This document shows, piece by piece, positions 23,974 through 33,242 of a DNA stretch of 64,000 nucleotides. The DNA is from Rs1 sp000416275. GTDB lineage: Bacteria > Pseudomonadota > Gammaproteobacteria > Pseudomonadales > Balneatricaceae. The stretch is taken from contig OZ251574.1 of assembly GCA_965243635.1 (NCBI GenBank), positions 3,596,001 to 3,660,000 of the forward strand. Reading direction: 5' to 3'. How positions within the stretch are numbered: position 1 is the stretch's first letter; the number at the start of each line of letters is the position of its first letter. The translations under genes were made by a program, and so were the position numbers. The notes beneath the pieces are model-generated. The model did not search any database and was not told the origin of the DNA. It saw nothing but the letters and a program-made list of their open reading frames with translations.

Positions 23974-26561
23974 TGGGTAAAGTATTTACTTTTCACGGTG
24001 GTATTCACCCTCCCGAAAACAAGCACCGGTCAACACAGTTACCAATAGCCACCGCTCCACTGCCAAAGCTATTGCACATTCCCTTGCAACAACACATAGG
24101 CGCTGCGTCCAAGGCGTGTGTTAAAGTTGGTGACAAGGTATTAAAAGGCCAGCGCATCGGTGATGCTCAAGGGGATTTTAGCGTCCCAGTACACGCATCT
24201 TCCTCAGGTATAGTCACGGCGATCGGCAACCATGCAGTGCCACACCCCTCTGGAATGCCCGCCACTTGTATCAGCATTGAAACCGATGGCCAGGAGCAGT
24301 GGATAGCGCATTCTGGACTTGCAGATTTCACCGCGCTATCAACCGCCGAACTGATTGATTATATTCGTGACCGCGGCATTTGCGGCATGGGTGGCGCCGG
24401 ATTTCCAACCGCCGTAAAGCTACATTTAGGCGACCATCATATTATCAACACTTTGATCATCAATGCCGCAGAATGCGAACCTTACATCAGCGCAGATGAC
24501 TTGCTGATGCGCGAGCGCGCTGAGCATATAATAGCCGGCATTGATGTGCTGCAGCACTTAATCAAAGCCAGCCATATCATCATCGGCATCGAAGACAACA
24601 AACCACAGGCAATTCGCGCCCTAGAAACAGCCATCGTTGGCTGTCGCTATAATATTGATGTGGTCAGCGTCCCCACTAAATATCCCTCAGGTGGGGAGAA
24701 GCAACTCATTCAATTGCTGACTAATGTTGAAGTGCCACACGGTGGCATTCCCGCTGATGTCGGCATTGTCTGTCAAAATGTCGGGACTGTTTACGCGATT
24801 CATCGGGCAATCGCCTATGGCGAATCCCTGATTAGCCGGATTGTCACTGTCACCGGCGATGGGGTTAGCAAACCACAAAATTTTGAAACATTAATAGGCA
24901 CCCCTTTTTGCACTTTACTGGAAGCCGCCGGGCATCTGCAGAATAACACCTCGCGACTCATTGTCGGTGGACCGATGATGGGTTACACCATTGACGACCT
25001 TGAGATCCCCGTCAGCAAAACCACCAACTGCATTATCGCCGCATCACCCCGGGAGATGCCGGCGCCAGATCCCGCGCTAGCTTGTATTCGCTGTGGTCAA
25101 TGCGAGCAAGTTTGCCCAGTGCAATTGCTCCCTCAACAACTACATTGGTACGCCAAAAGTCAAGAGTATGACAAAGCTCAGCAGCATAATTTATTCGACT
25201 GTATAGAGTGCGGCGCCTGCTCTTTCGTCTGCCCAAGCAATATTCCACTGGTACAGTATTACCGACACGCAAAAACTGCGATAAAAGAAGAGGCGCAAGA
25301 TAAACGTAAATCAGATATAGCCCGAGAGAGGTTTGAAGCTAAGCAAATGCGCGAGCAACGCGCCATTGAAGAAAAGGCGACTAAACGTAAAGCGCGCGCT
25401 GAACAGGCGGCAAAAGCCCAGGCGGAAAAGCAAAAAGTCGCACAGCAACCACCGCTAGATCCTGTGGGACAGCAACAGCTACTGAAACAGCAAGTGAGCG
25501 CCGAAAAGTTGAATGTCGAGCAACTGCAACAGCAGTTTGCTGTTTTACAGGCGCAGTCTAATACTGAGGCATCAGCTATTCAGCTTGGCGATTTACAACT
25601 TAAAAAAGCCCAGCTAAATTTACAGAGGACCGAACAGGCCTTACTCAGCTATCAACCAGCTGATTGTGCACCGGACATAGATATTAAAAAGCTCAAGGTC
25701 GCTGCCGCCATGGCGAGCACAAAATTAAAAAAAGCCCAGCAGGCATTAAAAAATGCACAGGAAAAATCTCAACCGGGAATTGAGCTACTGACGACCACTA
25801 TTCTTGCCTTAGAAAAAACTGCCAGTAGCGCCAACGCCGCCTATAGCGACGCCAGTAACCACTGTCTAGCGACCAGCAGTACCAACCTTGCATCCACAGA
25901 GCCGGCAACAGGCGCTGCAAAAAAGCTTAAAATAGCAGTGGCGATTGCTCGCACTAAACTAAAGAGGGCACAAGCGCAACTGAGCAAAGCCACAGCAGAG
26001 GGGACTAAGAACTTAGCCGACCTAGCACAGTCAGTGACTGATTTATCAGCTAAACTCAGTACTGCAGAAGCTGATTTTAAAGTCATATCCGAGCCGATCC
26101 AGACCCAGCCTGCCAGTGATAGCCACCCCAGTCGAGATCAACCGGATCTCAAAACCCTCAAAACTATGGCTGCTATCGCCCGCACCAAACTTAAAAAAGC
26201 GCACAGCCGGCTTGAAAAATTATCAGCTGAAGAACAACAAGATCATCAGCTGTTGGCAGAGATCACTCGCTTAGAAGAAAAAGTATTGCTAACCCAAGCC
26301 TCCTATTTACAAGCCAAGGACGCCAGCGCCAGCCAACCAGATGCAGCGCAAAACAAAGCCGCTAAACAAGCGAGCCTTGAAGAACATCTGCAAAAGACCT
26401 TAACTTTATTCGACAGAGCGCAACAAGCCTTGAAAAAAGCCGAGGCAAATAAAAGCCCAGCCGTGCAAAAAATGCGCATCAGTATTGAAAAAATATCTGT
26501 TAAACTCGCCGCGGCTGAGCACGCTTTACAACAGCATAACAGCTCGCAAGATCAGGAATAG
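23973..26561 (+). CDS. rnfC: Electron transport complex subunit RnfC with long repetitive C-terminal extension
   Basis: This 862-residue peripheral subunit is proposed to bind NADH and flavin. Residues 1 to about 450 hold the conserved part: FHGGIHPPENK at the start, the glycine-rich GMGGAGFPTAVK motif, NAAECEPYISADD, and two [4Fe-4S] clusters, CIRCGQCEQVCPVQLLP and CIECGACSFVCPSNIP. After that comes an Ala-, Lys- and Gln-rich helical extension of about 400 residues. A unit of the form LKxAxAIARTKLKKA recurs near residues 570, 650 and 730, with a weaker fourth copy near 830. The usual enteric RsxC extension is of this type too, but the exact repeat content varies between species. Confidence 0.95.
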   Translation: MGKVFTFHGGIHPPENKHRSTQLPIATAPLPKLLHIPLQQHIGAASKACVKVGDKVLKGQRIGDAQGDFSVPVHASSSGIVTAIGNHAVPHPSGMPATCISIETDGQEQWIAHSGLADFTALSTAELIDYIRDRGICGMGGAGFPTAVKLHLGDHHIINTLIINAAECEPYISADDLLMRERAEHIIAGIDVLQHLIKASHIIIGIEDNKPQAIRALETAIVGCRYNIDVVSVPTKYPSGGEKQLIQLLTNVEVPHGGIPADVGIVCQNVGTVYAIHRAIAYGESLISRIVTVTGDGVSKPQNFETLIGTPFCTLLEAAGHLQNNTSRLIVGGPMMGYTIDDLEIPVSKTTNCIIAASPREMPAPDPALACIRCGQCEQVCPVQLLPQQLHWYAKSQEYDKAQQHNLFDCIECGACSFVCPSNIPLVQYYRHAKTAIKEEAQDKRKSDIARERFEAKQMREQRAIEEKATKRKARAEQAAKAQAEKQKVAQQPPLDPVGQQQLLKQQVSAEKLNVEQLQQQFAVLQAQSNTEASAIQLGDLQLKKAQLNLQRTEQALLSYQPADCAPDIDIKKLKVAAAMASTKLKKAQQALKNAQEKSQPGIELLTTTILALEKTASSANAAYSDASNHCLATSSTNLASTEPATGAAKKLKIAVAIARTKLKRAQAQLSKATAEGTKNLADLAQSVTDLSAKLSTAEADFKVISEPIQTQPASDSHPSRDQPDLKTLKTMAAIARTKLKKAHSRLEKLSAEEQQDHQLLAEITRLEEKVLLTQASYLQAKDASASQPDAAQNKAAKQASLEEHLQKTLTLFDRAQQALKKAEANKSPAVQKMRISIEKISVKLAAAEHALQQHNSSQDQE

Positions 26562-26564
26562 AAC

Positions 26565-27641
26565 ATGCCACACATCAGAATTAGCTCGCCACATGTGCAG
26601 CGACCGACCAAGACCGCCGACATTATGCGCCTGGTCATTATAGCGACCCTGCCTGGGCTGTTTGGCATGACCTTTTTCTTTGGCTGGGGAACCTTAATCA
26701 ATGTTGTTTTAGCCTCGGTTATGGCGATTTCCCTCGAGGCGATCTGCATAAAATTACGCCGTCGGCCGGTATTATTTTATGTGCGAGACAACAGCGCGTT
26801 ACTCACCGCTATTTTATTAGCACTGGCCCTGCCACCCTTTGCACCTTGGTGGGTAACAGCGACCGCGGTATTTGTAGCGATTGTCATAGCCAAGCAAATC
26901 TATGGCGGTCTAGGCCAAAACCCCTTTAATCCAGCGATGGTTGGCTACGCACTAGTGCTGATATCATTTCCGGTGGAAATGACCCGCTGGACTGCCCCCT
27001 TTGATTTAAACGGCAATACTTGGGAGGTGCTTGGCTTTGCCGACACGCTAACCGTTATTTTTGGCTCTTGGCAGGAAATAATCCAGGCACATCCATACAT
27101 CGACAGCTTCACCAGCGCTACCCCATTAGACACATTAAAGCATCGCAATGGCCTCACCGTTGAAGAGGTGTGGCAATCCAGCGAGGTTATGGCGAATGTC
27201 GGGGCCTGGTACGCGGTCAGCTTATGTTATTTTGTCGGGGGAATATTTCTTATTTATCGCAAGATCTACACTTGGCATGCACCGCTCACCTTACTGATCA
27301 CCTTGGCGCTCATCTCGGCGATTTTCTTTGCCATAGATCCTGACAATTACGCCGACCCATTGATCCATCTAACCACTGGAGCGACTATGCTCGGGGCATT
27401 TTTTATTGTCACCGACCCGGTCTCTAGCGCGACCAGCAATCGCGGCAAGGTAGTCTTTGCCGCAGGTATCGCAATACTGGTCTATATTGTCCGCACTTGG
27501 GGCAACTACCCCGATGCACTGGCCTTTGCCGTAATGCTGATGAATTTATGCGCACCCTTCATCGATCAATATACACAACCGCGCAGTTACGGCTACAAAA
27601 AGCCCAATAGCGGCCAACCAAGCAAGGAGAATCACTCGTGA
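26565..27641 (+). CDS. rnfD: Electron transport complex subunit RnfD
   Basis: This 358-residue membrane subunit carries covalently bound FMN. It begins with ISSPHVQRPTKTADIM as usual, and the flavinylation region SATPLDTLK is present near residue 185. GQNPFNPAMVGYALVLISFP and the C-terminal TDPVSSATSN are family signatures. It starts 3 bp after rnfC and overlaps rnfG by 4 bp. Confidence 0.96.
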   Translation: MPHIRISSPHVQRPTKTADIMRLVIIATLPGLFGMTFFFGWGTLINVVLASVMAISLEAICIKLRRRPVLFYVRDNSALLTAILLALALPPFAPWWVTATAVFVAIVIAKQIYGGLGQNPFNPAMVGYALVLISFPVEMTRWTAPFDLNGNTWEVLGFADTLTVIFGSWQEIIQAHPYIDSFTSATPLDTLKHRNGLTVEEVWQSSEVMANVGAWYAVSLCYFVGGIFLIYRKIYTWHAPLTLLITLALISAIFFAIDPDNYADPLIHLTTGATMLGAFFIVTDPVSSATSNRGKVVFAAGIAILVYIVRTWGNYPDALAFAVMLMNLCAPFIDQYTQPRSYGYKKPNSGQPSKENHS

Positions 27642-28276
27642 ACATGTCTCAGTCGCTGCGGGTCAATGCTGTCGGTATCGGTATATTTGCGGGAATCACG
27701 GCAGCGATGATCGCCATTACTTTTGTGTTAACTAAAGCGCCGATAGCAGACAATATTCGCCAGCAAAAAAGTGCTAAATTATTCGAAATAATCGGCGACA
27801 GCCAAATTGATAATGACATTTTTTCCGATACTATAACTTTGCCGGGCGCAGCTTTTGGTTACGAGCAAGAGATTCTCGCACATCGTGCATCCTTTAAAGG
27901 CCAGTTAACCAGCTTGGTATTTCCAGTGATAACCGCGCGGGGCTACTCAGGTAACATCAGCCTGTTAGTTGGGATTAATATCGATGGCAGTGTCGCGGGC
28001 GTCAGAGTGATCAGCCATAGAGAAACTCCAGGGCTCGGCGACAAGCTAGAGCTAAAGAAATCAGCGTGGCTACTTATCTTTAACGGTAAAACTAAACATA
28101 ACGCCGCTGATTGGGCGGTCAAAAAAGACGGTGGACAATTCGATCAGTTCACCGGCGCGACCATCACACCGAGAGCCGTGGTAAATGCGGTTGGTCAAGC
28201 TTTAGACTATTTTTCAACCAATAAAACAGCGCTTTTAGCCGAGCAAAATGCGGGGCCAAAAAATAGTGGCAACTGA
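27638..28276 (+). CDS. rnfG: Electron transport complex subunit RnfG
   Basis: This 212-residue subunit is anchored by one N-terminal membrane segment and carries covalent FMN in the periplasm, attached at the TGAT motif (QFTGATITPRAVV, near residue 178). The segment VISHRETPGLGDKLE is characteristic. GTG or the nearby ATG are possible starts. The end overlaps the rnfE frame. Confidence 0.95.
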   Translation: MNMSQSLRVNAVGIGIFAGITAAMIAITFVLTKAPIADNIRQQKSAKLFEIIGDSQIDNDIFSDTITLPGAAFGYEQEILAHRASFKGQLTSLVFPVITARGYSGNISLLVGINIDGSVAGVRVISHRETPGLGDKLELKKSAWLLIFNGKTKHNAADWAVKKDGGQFDQFTGATITPRAVVNAVGQALDYFSTNKTALLAEQNAGPKNSGN

Positions 28277-28964
28277 TTATAAAACATTAACTATCAACGG
28301 GCTATGGAAGAACAACCCTGCATTAGTACAGCTCTTAGGGCTCTGCCCACTACTGGCCGTTACCGCATCAGTGGTTAATGCGCTTAGCTTAGGGATTGCC
28401 AGCATGCTAGTATTGATCGGCTCTAATTTTGCCGTATCAGCGTTCCGTCATTTAATCCCCAACGCGGTAAGGCTGCCTATTTATGTGATGATTATTGCCG
28501 CCTTAGTCACCTCTATCGAACTGTTAATGCAAGCGCTAACTTATGAGTTGTATTTAATTCTAGGCATTTTTATCCCACTGATCGTCACTAACTGTATTAT
28601 TATGGGACGTGCGGAAGCTTTTGCCGCTAAGAACACCATCAGCGCCGCTCTCTATGATGGTTTCATTATGGGACTAGGCTTTACTATTGTGTTAGTTTTA
28701 CTAGGCGCTATCCGTGAAACATTAGGATCAGGCACCCTATTTGCCGACATGCATTTATTATTCGGCCCAATCGCCAGCACCTGGAAAATCGTGATTATCG
28801 ATGACTATGTTGGCTTCCTGTTCGCGATACTCCCCCCGGGTGCCTTTGTCGGTTTAGGTTTATTAATCGCTTTAAAAAATCTCTTTGATCAGCGAATAGA
28901 TAAAAAAACTGGAAAAACCTCAACAAATCAAGTTTTAAGGTTAGAGACAAGTAACGATATTTAA
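28248..28964 (+). CDS. rnfE: Electron transport complex subunit RnfE
   Basis: This 238-residue membrane partner of RnfA contains GLWKNNPALVQLLGLCPLLAV and PLIVTNCIIMGRAEAFAAK with its cluster cysteines. The ATG used here overlaps rnfG by 29 bp; a GTG at 28266 would shorten the overlap to 11 bp and give a protein six residues shorter. The nth gene, which often follows rnfE in Gammaproteobacteria, is absent. Confidence 0.95.
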   Translation: MRGQKIVATDYKTLTINGLWKNNPALVQLLGLCPLLAVTASVVNALSLGIASMLVLIGSNFAVSAFRHLIPNAVRLPIYVMIIAALVTSIELLMQALTYELYLILGIFIPLIVTNCIIMGRAEAFAAKNTISAALYDGFIMGLGFTIVLVLLGAIRETLGSGTLFADMHLLFGPIASTWKIVIIDDYVGFLFAILPPGAFVGLGLLIALKNLFDQRIDKKTGKTSTNQVLRLETSNDI

Positions 28965-29130
28965 TCATCTATCCTCGAAAAAATATAAATAATATTTCAA
29001 GGTGAAAAACAATTCTTTCAACTAAAAATATTCATCTATAAAAAAACAACCGTTTACAGTTTAACACTCTGATATGATGGATTTGTTTGCTACTATTAAC
29101 TAGACTATGTAGACATAATTAATAAGCATA

Positions 29131-30162
29131 GTGGTCCATTTGAAGCCCTTATTTAAAATTACCATCTGCGATGATTCCCGCTTAGCCCAAAGGCAAATCT
29201 CTTGGGCAATAAAAGACTGGAATGTAGATATCTCTTATGCAGTAAATGGCGAACAGGCGATTAATGCTATTCACGATAAAAAGGCAGAGCTTCTTTTCCT
29301 AGATTTAAACATGCCTGTGCTAGATGGTTTCCAAGTTCTGCAGCAAATCAGAGACAGCAACTTAAAAACTAAGGTTATTGTTGTCTCTGGTGATATTCAA
29401 AAAAAATCGCTGCAAAGAGTAATGGAGCTGGGCGCCTGCGCCTTTATTTCCAAACCTATCATCCCGCAAGATCTTACTGATATCATCAAAGATCTAGGCT
29501 TGTTTGAACAACTAGTACCTGCAATAAACGAGCCTAAGACCAGAGCACAGTTTGAAAAGAATAATTCATGCCCCACACTATTAGAGCGCATCCAAGAAAC
29601 CGCTAATATTGCAATGGGTAAGACCGCTGATCGGCTAGCTGAACTGTTTGATTCTTTTATTAGCCTATCCATCCCAAAAGTAAACCTAATTACCAAACCT
29701 GAACTCTATATGATGTTAAAAAGTTCTGGTTCCGATGATTTCACTTCTACAATCAGCCAAGGCTTTGTCGGCGGCGGCATCAGTGGTGAATCGATTATCA
29801 TTACCGACAAAAGCGGTTTACCTCATATCTCACAATTTCTTGGCTGCTCATCGGAGATTGATTGCGACTTGGAGCAAGATATCTTATTTGACGTAGCAGG
29901 CCTGCTAAGCAGCTCTTTTCTCAAAGCATTCTTGCAACAATTAAATATCCACCATATGAATTTAGGTATACCTTCAATTATAGACTTTGAAGGACAGCTA
30001 ACCCATCTTAAACATGAACAGGATTTGGAAAAAATAATGGCTGTGGAAATGTCCTATCAGGTATCTAACAGTGAAACACACTGCGACTTATTACTGTTAT
30101 TCACCACTGAATCGATTGAGCTAATGGATGAGCGCTCGGAGCTATTTTCATGGCCAATTTAA
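29131..30162 (+). CDS. Response regulator fused to CheC-like phosphatase domain
   Basis: This 343-residue protein has a receiver domain in residues 1-125 with the acidic pair DD14-15, phosphoacceptor D58 (LFLDLNMP), VVSGD and the conserved lysine in ISKP. After a linker, residues about 150-340 resemble the CheC/CheX/FliY family: ETANIAMGKTADRL supplies the Glu-x-x-Asn pair that removes phosphoryl groups from CheY-like proteins. A second, weaker motif near DVAGLLSSSFL lacks the Asn, so only one active centre is likely. GTG start; a TTG nine bases later is an alternative. The downstream diguanylate cyclase overlaps by 13 bp, so the two form one unit. Confidence 0.85.
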   Translation: MVHLKPLFKITICDDSRLAQRQISWAIKDWNVDISYAVNGEQAINAIHDKKAELLFLDLNMPVLDGFQVLQQIRDSNLKTKVIVVSGDIQKKSLQRVMELGACAFISKPIIPQDLTDIIKDLGLFEQLVPAINEPKTRAQFEKNNSCPTLLERIQETANIAMGKTADRLAELFDSFISLSIPKVNLITKPELYMMLKSSGSDDFTSTISQGFVGGGISGESIIITDKSGLPHISQFLGCSSEIDCDLEQDILFDVAGLLSSSFLKAFLQQLNIHHMNLGIPSIIDFEGQLTHLKHEQDLEKIMAVEMSYQVSNSETHCDLLLLFTTESIELMDERSELFSWPI

Positions 30163-31127
30163 CTAGCTCTGATTTTCATTCTGCACAACAACTTGAGCTT
30201 TTACAATTTTTAGATGTTGGTTTAATTGTAATAAATTGCGACTTCAAAGTGCAGTTGTGGAATAATTTCATGAGTAACCATCGTGCTCTTCCAGCAGTTG
30301 ATGCACTTAATCAAGATCTGTTCAAAGTATGCCCCGACGTCCCTGAAATCTATTTAAGACACAAACTGCAATCAGTATTTTCCCTTAAAAGCACGCTGAC
30401 AATTACTTGGGGACAGCGGCCACACTTATTTAAAATGACTAGTTACCGTCCTATTAGTAGCGCTAGTAAGTACATGTATCAAAACATCAGAATAATGCCG
30501 TTGCTTGATACAGATAAACAGGTCGAGAATGTCGCAATTGTTATTTACGATGTCACTGAAACAGCGAGAGCACAAATTGGCTTCGTAGAAAAAAATGAAC
30601 AACTTATATTAACCAGTCGAATTGACCCTCTAACCAACATATTTAATCGAGGCCACTGGGAAAGTAGACTCAAAGATGAGTTCCATCGCTATTCAAGGAG
30701 CAATTCAACCTCGGTTTTAATTATGCTGGACATCGATCACTTTAAACAAGTGAATGACACTTATGGTCATCAAGCAGGTGATCAAGTGCTGAGATCACTA
30801 GGCGATCTACTAACCAAGCAATATAGAATGACGGATATTATTGGTCGCTATGGCGGCGAAGAATTTGGCATATTATTATTAGATACCGACACCAAACAAG
30901 CACTAGCTTTAGTTTACAGTCTCACTAAGGCGCTCAGTGAAATAAAAATTGTCTACGAAAAGCAACCAATCAACATCACACTCAGTTTTGGCTTAACTGA
31001 AATAGACAAATCTTTCGATCGCCATGACCAATGGATTGATATGGCAGACAAAGCACTTTATCAATCGAAAAAGAAAGGCAGGAATCAAGCCACCATCCTT
31101 AATTGTACTGCCAAAACTGCACTTTAG
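30150..31127 (+). CDS. Diguanylate cyclase with PAS-like sensor domain
   Basis: This 325-residue protein should make cyclic di-GMP. The first 130 residues are PAS-like (FLDVGLIVINCDFKVQLWN). The GGDEF domain spans about 155-320, with DPLTNIFNR, MLDIDHFKQVND and an intact GGEEF active site. An I-site RMTD lies five residues before GGEEF, so product inhibition is expected. No membrane segment or signal peptide is visible; it is cytoplasmic. It is encoded in an overlapping unit with the receiver-CheC protein, which may control it or be controlled by the same input. Confidence 0.92.
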   Translation: MANLTSSDFHSAQQLELLQFLDVGLIVINCDFKVQLWNNFMSNHRALPAVDALNQDLFKVCPDVPEIYLRHKLQSVFSLKSTLTITWGQRPHLFKMTSYRPISSASKYMYQNIRIMPLLDTDKQVENVAIVIYDVTETARAQIGFVEKNEQLILTSRIDPLTNIFNRGHWESRLKDEFHRYSRSNSTSVLIMLDIDHFKQVNDTYGHQAGDQVLRSLGDLLTKQYRMTDIIGRYGGEEFGILLLDTDTKQALALVYSLTKALSEIKIVYEKQPINITLSFGLTEIDKSFDRHDQWIDMADKALYQSKKKGRNQATILNCTAKTAL

Positions 31128-31607
31128 TAGGCAGCTCTCACCTCAAAAACTGAGCACAACTCATCCCATCGACGATTAAAATTTATAATTTTGTCGGTTA
31201 TTCAAACAAAAATCATTGTGGATAGTTTACGGGATAACTTTATTTAGCGATCATCAAAAAATCAATTTATCCTAAGCTGAACAGTAGCTAAAGCTAACTT
31301 AACGCTCAAAAAATAACCAACATATCAATGAGATAGCTATTTATAAAGTATGAAATCAATTTTATACAGATTAAACAACACCAGTCCTTAGCAGAAAACT
31401 TTAGCTGTGGACTAAATTTTGATCGTAGAAAATTAAACTGAATAGAAGGTAATTCAAACTAAACTAAATTTTATTAATCGACAAAGTTAGTAGCTAGACA
31501 CAGCTGTGATAATGAACCGGAATTTCTGGCGAAAATTTTATTTTACCAGACAACAAAGTTTCAAAATTTAAATCCCTGCACCGAAAAAAATTCATTTGAA
31601 TGTGAGG
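31128..31607. other. AT-rich intergenic region, no feature recognised
   Basis: These 480 bp lie between the 3' ends of two convergent units. They are strongly AT-rich. I see no open frame with coding character, no family A or B repeat and no clear terminator hairpin. Confidence 0.5.
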
Positions 31608-31889
31608 CTAATCATCCGGAATTTCAATCTCAATATGTGTCTCAGGTACACATATACAAGTGAGGATTTCATCCTCTTTAAGATCGACCATACCTTCATC
31701 GGTATAAGTAACCTCCCCCTCTAGCAAACGCACCTTACAACAACCACAGTATCCACTGCGACAATTATAAGGGGCTTGTATCTCTTGAGCCTCTAGCGAA
31801 TCAAGCAAACTAGGCTCATACTGATAGTAAAACGTTTGATTTCCGACTTTAATTCTAGGAATTCCCATACTGATTTTTTTATCGCTCAA
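31608..31889 (-). CDS. yfaE: [2Fe-2S] ferredoxin, NrdB-associated (YfaE type)
   Basis: This 93-residue plant-type ferredoxin has the C-x4-C-x2-C pattern in NCRSGYCGCC and a fourth cysteine in LTCIC. YfaE-type ferredoxins help form and maintain the diferric-tyrosyl radical cofactor of NrdB. The gene overlaps the end of nrdB, as expected for this role. The first codon of the frame is TTG; an ATG seven codons later (31868) is an alternative start. Confidence 0.92.
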   Translation of the reverse strand: MSDKKISMGIPRIKVGNQTFYYQYEPSLLDSLEAQEIQAPYNCRSGYCGCCKVRLLEGEVTYTDEGMVDLKEDEILTCICVPETHIEIEIPDD

Positions 31890-33016
31890 AAATCAAAATC
31901 ATCAAAGTCGCCATCTTCAAGGGAGCTATCAATTTGGCCGACTAAATAAGAGCTTATCTCTGACTCTTGGGGGGCGACTTGCACATTATCACTACTCAAC
32001 CAAGCATTCATCCAGGGCAGTGGATTCTGCCTTGCGGGAAAAATCTCATCAAAGCCAACTGATTTGAGACGCACATTGGTAATATACTCCACGTAATCAC
32101 TCAAAATTTGTGCATTTAAACCAATCATTGAGCCATTTTTAAATAGATAGACTGCCCATTCTTTTTCTTGCTCAGCAGCTTCAGCGAATAGAGCGATGGC
32201 CTCTTCCCGACAGGCGATAGCCACTTTTTTGAATTCAGCGTCATCACTACCTGAAGCTAAAATATTTAAAATACTTTGCGTGCCGGTTAAATGTAATGCC
32301 TCATCGCGAGCAATCAGCTTAATGATTTTTGCATTGCCTTCCATAATAGCGCGTTCCGCAAAGGCGAAGGAACAGGCGAAGCTAACGTAAAAGCGAATCG
32401 CTTCTAATACATTTACTGACACCATGGTCAGATAAACCTTGCACTTCAGGTTCCATAAAGTACAGTCGAATTCTTGATCATTAATGGTATGCACACCAAA
32501 GCCATGCACATTTTGCACTGAGATCAAATGAATTAACTCATCATATAATTTAGTAACAGATTCGGCGCGCTTGGTGATTTCAGGGTTAGTGACTATCTCA
32601 TCAAAGATCACTGAGGGATCATTAACTATATTGCGAATAATGTGCGTGTACGAACGAGAGTGCACTGTTTCACTAAAAGCCCATGTTTCCAACCATGTTT
32701 CCAGCTCGGGGATCGACACTATTGGCAAAAACGCCACATTCGGCGAGCGGCCCTGCACAGAATCTAACAAGGTTTGGTACTTTAGGTTACTCAGAAAAAT
32801 ATGCTTTTCATGTTCGGGCATATTGATAAAGTCTTTGCGATCCGTCGACAGATCAACTTCTTCCGGACGCCAAAAAAAAGATAACTGTTTTTCAATTAGC
32901 TTTTCGAAGATCGGGTATTTTTGTTTATCATAACGCGCTACGTTAACATTTTGGCCAAAAAACATTGGCTCCTTAGTAGAGTCAAAATTATTCGCATTAA
33001 AGGTGGTATAAGCCAT
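31886..33016 (-). CDS. nrdB: Ribonucleoside-diphosphate reductase class Ia, beta subunit
   Basis: This 376-residue subunit, the same length as in E. coli, carries the diiron-tyrosyl radical. Visible metal ligands and radical site include EVDLS, MPEHEKHIF and ARDEALH. The C-terminus (DDFDF) is the acidic tail that docks to NrdA. It lies downstream of nrdA with a 226-bp gap holding two stem-loops, and yfaE overlaps its end. Confidence 0.96.
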   Translation of the reverse strand: MAYTTFNANNFDSTKEPMFFGQNVNVARYDKQKYPIFEKLIEKQLSFFWRPEEVDLSTDRKDFINMPEHEKHIFLSNLKYQTLLDSVQGRSPNVAFLPIVSIPELETWLETWAFSETVHSRSYTHIIRNIVNDPSVIFDEIVTNPEITKRAESVTKLYDELIHLISVQNVHGFGVHTINDQEFDCTLWNLKCKVYLTMVSVNVLEAIRFYVSFACSFAFAERAIMEGNAKIIKLIARDEALHLTGTQSILNILASGSDDAEFKKVAIACREEAIALFAEAAEQEKEWAVYLFKNGSMIGLNAQILSDYVEYITNVRLKSVGFDEIFPARQNPLPWMNAWLSSDNVQVAPQESEISSYLVGQIDSSLEDGDFDDFDF

Positions 33017-33048
33017 GAGTCATTGCCAATATCGTATATAAAGGTGAA

Positions 33049-33071
33049 TATAGCCAGCGTGACTGGCTATA
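33049..33071 (-). other. Stem-loop just upstream of nrdB
   Basis: TATAGCCAG and CTGGCTATA form a perfect 9-bp stem around a 5-base loop, about 35 bp before the nrdB start. There is no T-run, so it is more likely an RNA processing or stability element than a terminator. Confidence 0.5.
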
Positions 33072-33082
33072 TTTAAATTGAA

Positions 33083-33104
33083 CCCCCGCTCTCAACAGCG
33101 GGGG
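33083..33104 (-). terminator. GC-rich hairpin between nrdA and nrdB, possible attenuator
   Basis: CCCCCGCT and AGCGGGGG form an 8-bp stem with a 6-base loop. On the minus strand it is followed by TTCAATTT, a weak U-stretch. It could limit read-through from nrdA into nrdB or protect the upstream message end. Confidence 0.5.
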
Positions 33105-33242
33105 CAGATCTTTTACTAACAAAACCTAGCTAGCATCTGATTCAGTGACATCCTAGCGGCGTTTAGCATAAGGCTATTGCTCCACTTTAAAACCACCGGC
33201 TCAAGCTAGTAGTGAGCCACTGGAAATGTAATCCGGCGGCGA

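Noticed and set aside
33144..33160. Another family A element end between nrdA and nrdB
   Set aside because: CTGATTCAGTGAC resembles the element end, but no second end or internal blocks are nearby; this could be chance.
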